64,000 bases of DNA. Source: Apostichopus japonicus. Lineage: Eukaryota > Echinodermata > Holothuroidea > Aspidochirotida > Stichopodidae. Made by a program: the position numbers and the translations under genes. Positions 50,528 through 61,600 of this stretch are shown here, one piece after another. Where the stretch lies: the NCBI RefSeq assembly GCF_037975245.1, contig NC_092561.1:18771008-18835007 (forward strand), written 5' to 3'. The notes beneath the pieces are model-generated. The model ran no database searches, was not told where the DNA came from, and worked only from the letters and a program-made list of their open reading frames with translations. Position 1 is the first letter of the stretch, and every line of letters begins with the position of its first letter.

Positions 50528-52039
50528 GTTGTGACCCGCCGTAAGTGTGTAATTTCTTTTCGAAAGTTTCTTACAAGTTGATCATGTTGTTTTGTTGTGT
50601 GTGTGTGGGAGTGAAATCATCGTTATGCCACTTCTTTAAGAGATATTCAGCTGTAAAGTTTTGTTGTCTTCTTTTCAAATTTAGTGCTAAAATTCAAAAA
50701 AAGCGTCACGTCACATATCTTGAACATAATGAGGGTCACCAGGTCAGATTACCGACTGAACCTCGTCATATAACACAACCGTTTCCGTTGCCTTTACCAT
50801 GGAGCTCCATGCTTTTACGTATACATACTGTAAGCGCTAACACGTACGTAAGTGTACCTAACAGTGGAAGCACAGAGATAGTGGCTGCCAGAGAAGTCCA
50901 CAATAAGCGTATTTTCTGTAAGTCCTTTGAAATTTTAATTTTAAGAAAATCATTGATAAGCGTATCCGACGTGACTGTCGTAATCTGTATCAAATTTTAG
51001 GAGTATTTATTGGTTCCTTTGGCATAAGACTAACGTGGTGAAACAAAGAGAAGTACTTTTGGCGGGGCGGCAGTCGGCGGTAACACACAGTGGAAACCAT
51101 GCTTAACACTTGTTCACGAGAATCCAGAAAATGTGGCCAAAATTATACTTTCGTATATGTTTACTATATTACATATATAAACGGGGTAGGAAGCTTCCAA
51201 AGGTGGGGGGGGGCACAACATCAGAGGGCACTTTCTCATTCCACAACCACCATTCGTTATGATATAAACCGATACACACCGGCGATATAACTTTCGGCCA
51301 TTTATAAAACTTTGCACAGAGAAGTTGTATAGAATATGTGTGATAGCAGAAAAGAAAACGTTCGAACTGAGTCGAACTCATAATGAAAGAAGACACTTAC
51401 ACCGTATTCGTTTACGAACGTTACATACAAGAAAAAAAATTAGAAATAAATATGGAATAACAATAAACATTTCCCGTGATACTAATTCTAAAATTCAGTA
51501 AAACAGCGATCTTCCCGCGCTGGGCCGTGTGACACATACCTCCGTAGTGTGCCTATGTAGTCATTGACATTACCCTTGTGAGTAGGTTGGGATATTTGGG
51601 AACGCACATCATTTACCGTGAATGGCATTTTTACATTCACGAAGCCTGTGCACCATAGTTAGATTTTTCCATTGGCTTCAGTGTGGTATTAGGCTACACA
51701 CAATCATGGGATATTAGTATTGTGGAAGATGAAATGAAATTGAACCAATCTTACGGCAGTAAACCAAGGCACAATGAATGCGAACAATAGACCATTGGTA
51801 AGGTGCGACGGACTGTGCAAGTATTATGTTACTCTTATTAGCCTGATATGGAAACAAAATGTAAATGCTCACGATGAATTTCTAAAGCAGATTCAATCTT
51901 AAAATCCCACAAAGATTGTTGCTTTCAATTTTGCAATTCCACCGAACCTTTCATAGTACTGTGTATACCTTGCCCATGACAGACATTTTCATTTATATAT
52001 TTTCAATATAAAATATTAAAATCAGGCTCCTACCCCTGC

Positions 52040-52191
<152 letters not shown>

Positions 52192-52694
52192 TGTACTGGA
52201 ATATTGTTAAGTCTATTTGCTCTAAAAACTGAGGACTAAATTGTTTAGTTGGCATTCCTGGTATGGTAATGAAAGGGCTAGTAAAATATGTATATCTGGT
52301 TACAATATTTAACAGTTAGCATGAGGAACTTTCCCTGTAATTCACAAGCCCTCCTGAAAACAAATTTAAATGGACATGTTAAGTTGCAAAGTGTAAGCTG
52401 TAACTTATTAGCTTCAGAAAACTACTAAAGGTCAAACAATGCTGATTGAAAAATTCAGCCACCCACAGAACAAGAACACAAAAGCATTATATTTCAGGAA
52501 CACTGGTTTATTCAAAAATGTCATAAGCTTGTTATTACATGTGTCTTATTATAGACACAAAGGAGTGAAGGTGTCCCCAAAAAATACTAACCCACTTGTG
52601 TTTTCTGTGACATGTGTACCAGTACACAAGGTCAATCTAGGCAACACAACTTCCGAACACATGCCCCATGCAATGATCATGCAATGATCACGAC

Positions 52695-52935
52695 CAGGGT
52701 TGTCACCACGCCGGGCGGCGCCGGGCGGTGCTACCCAGCTCTAAAAATTTCCGCCCGGTACTCAAGGTCAATTTCAGCCTTACCGCCCGGCACAAATTAG
52801 CCTACAGTACCGCCAATAAGTATAACTTGGTAAAGATTAGCGCGATTCAGTGCAAAACGCAGCTTAACTGTAATTAACCCCGCGGATCACTGTCACAAAT
52901 TACCCGGCTCTAAAAATGGTCTGGTGACAACCCTG
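52695..52935. mobile_element. hAT-type MITE, 241 bp, perfect 14-bp TIR
   Basis: Ends CAGGGTTGTCACCA and TGGTGACAACCCTG are perfect inverted repeats. The 8-bp TSD ATCACGAC flanks it at 52687-52694 and 52936-52943. It is GC-richer than its surroundings, with repeated CCGCCCGG/CCGGGCGG blocks. The homologous left-arm site (26984-26991) is empty. No coding capacity. Confidence 0.9.
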
Positions 52936-53299
52936 ATCACGACCAAATGACATCAACTGCATATGGATAGTGAAACCGTAGAATACTGATGAGCAAGGAA
53001 AATAATTTCAAGATCTTTACATGTTGTCTCCAGATATTAATCTTGAAAAACTAAAGCAATTCTTACATTATATCTGCAGTTCACGGTGTATTAATATGCA
53101 GCCCTCCCCCCTAGATGTTTGTGCAAAACCAAACTCTCTTATGAATACAGAAAACTCTCGTAATGTAACATATAGTAGCAAAAAGCAGCAACAAATTTTA
53201 CACCATGGTGAAAAATGTGAACATATGAACATAAAATATCCTACTGGAAACAAACATGCTAAAACTTTCTTATCAACATATATTTCAAATAATGGCAGT

Positions 53300-54440
53300 C
53301 CCTAGTAAAAGCTCAATTTCATAAACCTGTGTAAACATTTAAGATTTCTTATTGATAGCATATGCATCATTTCTGCCACATTCCTAAGACATATCTTTCT
53401 AATTACAAACAGTTAGCTAGGTACAGTACAAATTGTAAGCCTCATCTGAAACAACAGGTACTTTGAATTGTTCTGTAGCTGTTTTAATTGTCATATATTA
53501 GCATTATAATTATTAAGATCAGACAATTGAAGTAAAACAGACTATAACACATGCCCTAAATGTAATGGCAATGATCTAGCATGGTCAACAGGGAACACTT
53601 TCCACCAAAAATAGGAACAGCATAAAATGTGAATAGAGTCAGAGAATTGGCATATATAGAACCACAAATAGTTGCAAAAACAAACAAAACAGAGGACTTG
53701 TGAATTCTCTTTCACTCACTTTTGCAGAGGTTATGGCACTGTGGAACTTATATAGTAAGTTTACAATCAAGCATCCTCTCGATTGCGGTACAGGTAAACA
53801 CAACAGGGGTTTCGAATGAATTTGATGCAGTATCTAGATTTCACTGTGCAACTTATGCTTGTACTTTAATTAAAAGTTCTTGCATTTTACAAAAAAATCC
53901 ACTTTATAGTTCTCAATCCAGTATTATATGCTCCTTAAAGTTTCTCCACACCCTCTTTTGCATACGCATGAGCTTACTTCTTGAATAATCAAGGTTTACC
54001 ATTAATAAACATATGCAACTGAAAAATGTGGACATAGTATTTAATAAATCACTATGATAGAAATATGTTCGTCAAAGGAACCAACTGGAACAACCTTTAT
54101 GATTGTGGATACAATATTCTATAGACATAAAATTGAAATGAACTTAATTATCAAAACAGCAACCATCTTCTTATAACCTGTGTCAATGCAGCACATAACC
54201 ACACAGTTTAAGACTAAATATGTTTTATATATGTAACACCTGACACAAGTGTTCTGTTAAGACAAACTTCGCTCCACCATACGTTTCTGAAAAGCACACT
54301 ACTGGCTGTACATGAGCGCGCCAAACCTTTTACAGCAAATTGTCGCCTATAGAAAATGTTGACCTATAGTACACTCTTAAAGCGTAGAATGTCGACCAAA
54401 GGTGGAATCCAGGTTAGATAGCTAGCTAGCTAACTAGCTA
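53300..54440. other. No gene recognised (right-arm-specific)
   Basis: AT-rich DNA without a left-arm counterpart. One short frame (53722-53988) has no motif. (TAGC)n at 54415-54440 leads into the GGAC tract. Confidence 0.4.
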
Positions 54441-54441
54441 T

Positions 54442-54633
54442 CGGACGGACGGACGGACGGACGGACGGACGGACGGACGGACGGACGGACGGACGGACGG
54501 ACGGACGGACGGACGGACGGACGGACGGACGGACGGACGGACGGACGGACGGACGGACGGACGGACGGACGGACGGACGGACGGACGGACGGACGGACGG
54601 ACGGACGGACGGACGGACGGACGGACGGATGGA
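54442..54633. repeat. (GGAC)n microsatellite, about 47 units
   Basis: A nearly perfect tetranucleotide array of about 190 bp. Minus-strand frames through it read (PSVR)n and are not genes. The purity suggests recent expansion. Confidence 0.98.
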
Positions 54634-55578
54634 TGCAAATGTACCACCAAAGTAGTTTAAGTATGGGGAACATAGTAACTCGAAAGAAATTTATGGAATG
54701 CAAAAAAATAATAATATCTCACATAAATTTGATGGTATGTGACTTAAAATGGCAAATAAACATAAACTGCTATGAAATGTGCAGAAGAACCTTAAAAACC
54801 TTTGAAAGCGTGTTTATTAAGAAAGCGATATTCGATAGACATCAGGTATATTAAAACTGAGAAGCACACACGAAAATATAGGCAAAAAGAAAAGTGCTGG
54901 AAGTTACAGTTGAGACTTTCACACAGACAATAATAGGCTCATATATCTCGAAAGTTTCAAGGTAAAGTCAGATATAAACGTAATGCATACTAACTTGTGC
55001 CGTCGAGTCGTGTCCGACCCCTGGTGATCACCATGACTTTCATCCTCCAATCCTTCCGGCTCCTGGTTGCCCCTCGCAGTCCATCCAGAGTCAGCCCAGT
55101 CGCCTGCTTGACACCATCCATCCATCGTGCTCGTGGCCTGCACCTCTTCCGTGATCCATCACCCATTCCCATCATTATTGATTTTTCCAGGGAGTCGTCC
55201 GCTCGCAAGATATGTCAGAAAAAATTTAGTTGCTGCCTCAGGATCTATTCTTCCAGTGGAAGTGAGGGTTTTATTTGTTCCATAATCGAGATGTTCGTTC
55301 TGTGTGCAGTCCAAGGGATTCTCAATAGCCTGCGCCAGCACCATAATTTCAAATTGTCTATTCTTTCTCTCATTCCCTTTGCTATTGTCTATGATTCACT
55401 CCCATAAAGCACAACTGGGAAAACGAGTACTCTCATCAGTTAACTCTTCGTTATTATTGAAATTGCTTTGTCCTTCCAAATCTTGTTTAGCCCCGTCACA
55501 GCAGCTCTTCCAAGAGCTAGCCGTCTCACAATCTCTCCCTTAAAGGTACCATTGTCATCAATTCTAGAACCGAGAAAG

Positions 55579-56019
55579 TTAAAGTCGTTGTACTATTTCA
55601 ACTTTGTTTCCATCTAGAATAATTTCGTCCAGCTCCTCTGTGCACATAACCTTGGTCTTCTTAAGGTTCAGGTGTAGACCAGCCTGAGCGCTATGTGTCT
55701 GCACACGTTCCATCAGATTAAGGAGCTCTTCTTTGCTTTCTGTGAGCAGTGTGGTGACATCAGCGTATCTGAGGTTGTTGACTCTTCTGCCACATATCTC
55801 CACCCCTAGCTCTACATTGTCTAGATTGGTTTGTCTCATTATGTACTCGCTATAAAGGTTGAAAAGGTAAGATAAAAGGATACACCCCTGTCGAACTCCC
55901 TTGCCGATTTTGAAACTTTCTGTATCCCCATATGCGGTTCGAACTTTCGCTTCCTGTTCATCATATAATGATTTAATCACATGTACTAGGTGCTTGGGAA
56001 TTCCCATTTCCGTCAACAT
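55579..56019 (-). pseudogene. LINE reverse transcriptase core fragment
   Basis: A 146-residue open part of the LINE with the RT palm: VRQGCILLSYLFNLYSEYI and the box LRYADVTTLL, where the second catalytic Asp is Val. The next block, LNLKKTKVMCTEE, is typical. A stop at 56056 separates it from the upstream fragment. Confidence 0.8.
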
Positions 56020-56111
56020 GGTCCACAGTGTTAGATGGTCAACACAATCAAAAGCTTAACTGCAGTCAATGAAGCACATATAAACGGGACGCTGGAACTC
56101 TCTTGACCTTT

Positions 56112-56621
56112 CTAAATTCCATCGAAGGTTGGCAATTTGGTCCCGAGTGCTATCGTTCGGTTGTTTGAGCAAATTCGGGGATCACCTTTCTTCGGAATCG
56201 GGATGTATATGGATTCCTTCCATCTTTTTGGCCTAACACCTGTGCACCAGATTCGCTGACAAATTACAATTATTACTGTTACGACCTCATCACCCACTTC
56301 CTTAAAGAGTTCAATGGGTAATTCGTCCGATCCCGGAGACTTTCTATTTGCTAGTGACTTTACAGCTTTTCTGACTTCTTCCTCAATTATCGGTGTTTCA
56401 TCTTCGTAGATCCCTTCCGTAAATTGTTTGGTGATATTATGATCACTTCTGTACAAGTCCTCTGTATAAACACGCCATCTCTCCTTTACAAGTGACTCTT
56501 CAAAGAGATCACCTCCTGCATTGCTCTTCATACTTCTAACCCTCAGTTTGAACTCTCCTGTGATGTCTCGGATCTTTTTGAAAAACGTCTCTTGTTCTCC
56601 CCCTTTGATTGTCTGCTTCAA
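56112..56621 (-). pseudogene. LINE reverse transcriptase N-terminal fragment
   Basis: Contains EEEVRKAVKSLANRKSPGSD, ELPIELFKEVGDEV and WKESIYIPIPKKGDPRICSN, the fingers part of a LINE RT. The next expected residues (NYRPI/NNRTIAL) diverge where the frame shifts. Confidence 0.8.
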
Positions 56622-56751
56622 TTTCAGCGCAAGCTCTATTCAGATGATTTTCTTTGTCCTTCCTTGCCTGATACTGGAAATCAGCATTCAGTTGTCGGAA
56701 CTCTCTATTGTGAATCCCTTGTTTCTTTGCCTCCCTTCTTTTATCTGCAAT

Positions 56752-57170
56752 TTAAATTGCTTTCTTCGACGGCCACTTGCTTTTTGTTTGCTTTTTAGCC
56801 CTTGGGATGTTCTTTTCTGCTGCCTTTTTCATGATGTCTTCTACCTCCTGCCACAACTCATCCGGTTCCCTCTCAGTTAAGTCTAGTGCTGCGAAGGAGT
56901 TTTTGACCTCTATGTTGTATCTTTCTGGGTTCTCGTTCAGGCTGTATTTGTTGACTCTATCTTGCTTCTTGACCTTCCTCAATTTGATATGAATTATGGC
57001 AACTAACAGTTCATGGTCTGTGCCACAGTCAGCACCTGGCAATGTATTTGCTGATTTAACTGCGCCTTGCCACCGTTTACGAACAAGAATATAGTCAATT
57101 TGGTTACGGTATTGTCCATCTGGGGAGGTCCATGTGTATAATCTGCGCTGAATACTAGAAAGCCTTAAAA
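56752..57170 (-). pseudogene. LINE endonuclease C-terminal fragment
   Basis: Contains RRLYTWTSPDGQYRNQIDYI and GADCGTDHELLVAIIHIKLR. IDYIL and DHxLL are the last catalytic blocks of APE-type endonucleases. The 5' boundary of the insertion is at about 57170; the endonuclease start is missing. Confidence 0.75.
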
Positions 57171-57174
57171 TCAG

Positions 57175-58583
57175 CAACAAAAAGTGCCCATGCAACATTC
57201 AAAAGGACGATATTGATGTAACCAAGGTTTAAAGAACATCCAAAGAATACAATAATGCCATCCATCTACACAGTATCAAGTACATAACATTTAAATCTGT
57301 AGTTTACCAGCACAAATAAAAAGTATGTTTGTAGCAGGTCCAAAAAGCAGGAACCCTTACAACATATTGTTAGTAAACAATGTTTCTTTCCCTCACCAAA
57401 CCATTTTTAGTTTTCAGCCAGTTCTTCATTTGGAAGCACATCTGTTTAAATAATTGAAGATTCCGTCCGTCTGTAGTGCAAACTGTCTTGATGTGTCATC
57501 GGGCCTTGTGTGCGAGGGACAAACATGAATCCTGCGAACAACTGCTCTTACACAAAAATATTTGTTGTTTGCCTTTATATACTTTTCCTGTCATATATGT
57601 TGGGTTGCTGCCTTAATTTTGTTGAATTACTTAAATAAAGTGCTAGAAAGGCAAAAGGGTTCTACTTAAAATCAGAATTACAAAGTTGTTAAGTGAAATT
57701 GAGATGTAAAGTTGAAGATTGGCTCAGCCCATCACAGGCACATTGCAGACTATTTAATCACAGGTATCATACTTGGTAAGCATCAGAGAAGTAATTGGCC
57801 GAACTAATCCATTATAACTAGAGGGTCATGAAATATAACACGCGGTTTGTGGTAAGTTAAGAATTACTAGGAGAGATTTCACAAGAGCAGGCAGCTATGA
57901 CCATAAGGGCCCATTATGGTAATGATTATTGCAGACGTGGATTTGAACAATGGGAAAAAGAACATCATCTTGTAGCCCTCATTATGAACGTAAGACACAC
58001 CGCTGCCATGTAGTGTGTTAAGTCAGTGATGGCCAACACTAAAAAATCTTTTTGGCAAATGAAATAAAATAGAGCAAGTTCAATCACTAAGCAAATTTGT
58101 TTGGATTTTTTTCTTTAGTCGTGCAGTTTTAATACCTGATCATGTTTGTTTTGTATAATTATTGTATGTTCATGTAAAATTAAATCATCATTTGTTACAG
58201 TATATTACCATGTAACTTTGTTGTCATAAAGTTTTAGATATTTAAGACCTGTGCCAAAAGTTTATGTCTCTCTGCCGATAAATTATAGTGATCTACTGCA
58301 GAAAGGTTTCAACTCAATTAGCATGATTACATGTCTTGTGATTACATTGATGTACAATAAGCCAGAAAAAGATCGACCAAACTTTATAAATCAATAATTG
58401 CTTGCAGGTTTAAAGCAGTAGATTCAACTTGCCAAACAATTTTAATATTCTAATTGGGATGTATAGTCTGATGTGACTGGTCGCAAACTTTTTTAAATAT
58501 GTGTACAATTGTACAATGAAACGAACTGAATATACGCTTAGCAACGTGCACACGATGTAATATCATTTGTTTTTCTTTGGCAG
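57175..58583. other. Right-arm DNA upstream of TRIM copy 2
   Basis: 57735-58030 and 58250-58400 match the left arm in reverse. No gene; any promoter of copy 2 should lie here or further left. Confidence 0.45.
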
Positions 58584-58619
58584 AACGTTACATGGATGGA
58601 ACAGACGGAAGTCTAACTG
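58584..58619 (+). CDS. Start exon B, right copy
   Basis: CAG at 58581-58583, ATG at 58592, encodes MDGTDGSLTG, donor G|GTATAAA. Tandem duplicate of the exon at 59536, offset 952 bp with surrounding DNA. Confidence 0.45.
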
Positions 58620-61600
58620 GTATAAATGTGAAGACTACAATACTTGCGTAGTTGTCTTGTGAATCAATTTTGGTTCCAATACTAACAACATTTTTTATGC
58701 ACAGAAACAATAACATTTATAATATACAAAATTCAGGTCTCCCAAAACAGCTATACAATATTTGAACCCCAAATTTTTCCCTGGTATGTGATGCTTGCTT
58801 CTGCACAGTGTAACTTAAATAATTCATTGTAGATGAACTCCACACTTGGTTTGTGAATTCATCTTCTTTACTAAATGGTCATTTGAGGTCAACAAAGGTC
58901 AAAGTCTGAATACCCTGTGAAAGCGTCAGTATAATTCAATGAGTGCATGTTTAATCAGGCTTATCTCTGTCCCCCCAAAAACCTTATTGGAACTGGATGA
59001 AGGTCAAAGGTCAGTTCAGTATAACAGTCAACAGGTCAACTTGCAGGCTCTAACCTGTTTTATGAATTTCAAAGGTCATGTGATGTCAGCCTACGTCAAA
59101 TATGAAAACATAGAAAATGCAAAATTCCAAGAAGTAAATCTTTATTAACATCATAATATGCATGTTGATCCACATTAGTGAGTAAAAGAAGCTTGGATGA
59201 AATTCATACTTGGTAGTGGTGGGATCACATTATTGCAAGAACATTGCTGATCATTTGAAGTCGGTAATAGTGAACACTCTTTGTTTGCAGTGCTACTGTT
59301 TAATGTTCGTATACAAAGTGTTTGTTTGTTTCAAAGAATCAATAATGAAACTGGCTTTCTGTTCTGTTCTCCAACTGTCCCATGGACACAATTTCAACAT
59401 TCTTATTGGGATATTTAGTCTGTTGTGACTGGTTGCAAACTTTTTTAAGATAGAAATTCTTGTACAATAAAACGAACTAGCTATACGCTTGGCAACTTGC
59501 ACATGATGTAATATTTTTCTTTTTTCCTTTGGCAGAACGTGACATGGATGGAACAGACGGAAGTCCAACTGGTATGAATGTGAAGACTAAAATACTTGCG
59601 TAATTTTTCTTTGTGAATCAATTTTGGTTCCAATACTAACAACAAGTTTAGTGCACATAAACAATAGCATTTACAATAGACAAACTTCAGGTCTCGCAAA
59701 ACTGCTATACAAAATTTGAACACTAAATTATTCCCTGGTATGTGAAGCTTGCTTCTGCACACTGCAACTCAAATAATTCATTGTAGATGACCTCGACACT
59801 TGGTTGGTGCATTCATCTTATTTACTAAATGGTCATTTGGGGTCAACAGAGGTCAAAGTCTGAACACCCTGTGAAAACTACAGTATAATTCAATGAGTGC
59901 ATGTTTAATCAGGCTCATCTTTGTCCCCCAAAAAACCTTTGATGACCACAAGGGAGTTATGCAAACTGGTAAACTTCTTGGTTATCACAAAAGTTATCAC
60001 TTAATTCTTGGACAAAGTGAACTAACTTGCTCTACATTTTGTGAGATGTGCATGTGGTTATGTGGAAAATGAGCATATTATATGACAAGTAATCACAAAG
60101 CTACCTAGCTTGCTGGTTTGAATTTGTTTTCAATCACAGTTGAATTTGTTGTCAATTGCAGACAATTAATACAACTTACTTGTAGCTGCTGGTGTACTGA
60201 GTGGAATATGATAATATATAACAATGAACAATCAGTACTAACAGTATTTGTGCATGTTGCTTTCCTTCAGGATTTGGGCTTTTTAAACTATATGTAGCTG
60301 ATCAACTGACCAATCCTGATATCAAAAAACTTACAACTTACTTTAATTTTCCGCCGGCATTGAGTGGAAAATTGGAAGGTGATGGACTGGGATTTGTCAA
60401 CAAACTTGTCGATAGAGGTATTATAAAAGAAACTGACATTTCAAGGCTTCTTAAAGCCTTGAACCAATTGAAGCTATGTGGAATACAGGAGGACGTTCGG
60501 AGTGAATTCAAGAGACGTATGGAAGTTGCCCCTCAGGGTAAGTGATACAATCATAATTCAGTGTTTATTTAAACAGTGCACAATAGAACAAAGGAATGTG
60601 TAAACGCTGGGACAACACATCGATTTGGGCTGTCAATGGTCATCTCTTATATAAGTTCAATTCTGCCAATAGAGCTTGGTAGAAACAATACCTGTCTCGT
60701 AAACATGAACTCACTCACCAGTATATGGTGCATGAACTTGGGAAGTAGATTACACTTAGTAAGTCACTGGCTGATTTTTTTATTGGCTAGCTATAAGTCA
60801 ATGGTCACTTTAGCTCGCTAAAAAAGACCCGTAAATAATCTTACCGAACATATGTAGTATTAGTGGACATGTCATACTTGGGTAGTAGGTGAATGCCTCT
60901 TAAAGGGTCGGCTACTATCCTTCGAGCAGTTGCGGTTGGGGTTCAGTGTCATTTGAGGACAAAAGGAGTCAAACCTGAAATCATGAACAAGTTAATTCAA
61001 TAATTATTCTTAAATTGATGAATCATAGACGTCGTAGGTGGGTGCCTCTTATTAAGTTTTTACATGTGTTTGTTCTTGGGAAATGTCAAAGGATATTTGA
61101 GGTCAATAGATGTCAAAATCTGAACTTCGTGTAAACTTGATAAAAGTAAAGCCACAATGAATATGATACTCATTATGTACTTAAAGCTTAGTGAATTTAA
61201 GAACTTTGATGTTCTTTGTAGGGTTCAAGAGTCACTGAAGGAAGTTAACGTCAATATAGGTCAAAGTCTGAAAACCTTGTTCACATAATGACTCAAAAAT
61301 TTTTAGGGTAAGTTGTCAAACTATTTTAGAGGGAATAAGCACAATTTCTGTTTCCTTCATTAGTAACAATTGTTAAAAGGGGTTGGTGGCAGAGCTGTGC
61401 GTTTAGCTCAGTTAGGTAAACGAGAATGTCCATGTGTTTGTAGAGCATTTATGTGACTGTATTCAACATATGAAGACATATTTCTGGATATTGACAACAA
61501 TTTTGCATAAAACTGATATAATGTAAAATTATAATCAGTGAAATACCTGGTTGCTGCCCACAAGTGAGTAATTTCAAGTATAGGTAATAATCTTCCGGTT

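Larger units (their letters stand above)
54993..57170 (-). mobile_element. 5'-truncated non-LTR retrotransposon (LINE)
   Basis: Read on the minus strand from 57170 to 54993: the end of an APE-type endonuclease (TWTSPDGQYRNQIDYILVRK, GADCGTDHELLVA), then RT N-terminal blocks (RKSPGSDELPIELFK, WKESIYIPIPKKGD), then RT core (KGVRQGCILLSYLFNLYSEY, LRYADVTTLL, LHLNLKKTKVM), then YGSES-type text and the C-terminal GDGSRKRCRPRARWMDG. Several frameshifts divide it. The RT metal motif YADD reads YADV, so it is inactive. The wording suggests the RTE/Jockey group; clade not resolved. Confidence 0.85.

Noticed and set aside
54434-54703. PSVR repeat protein
   Set aside because: Translation of the (GGAC)n microsatellite on the minus strand.
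61395-61465. tRNA-like text GTTTAGCTCAGTTAGGTAAACG
   Set aside because: D-arm-like only; no T-arm GTTCGA or acceptor pairing follows.
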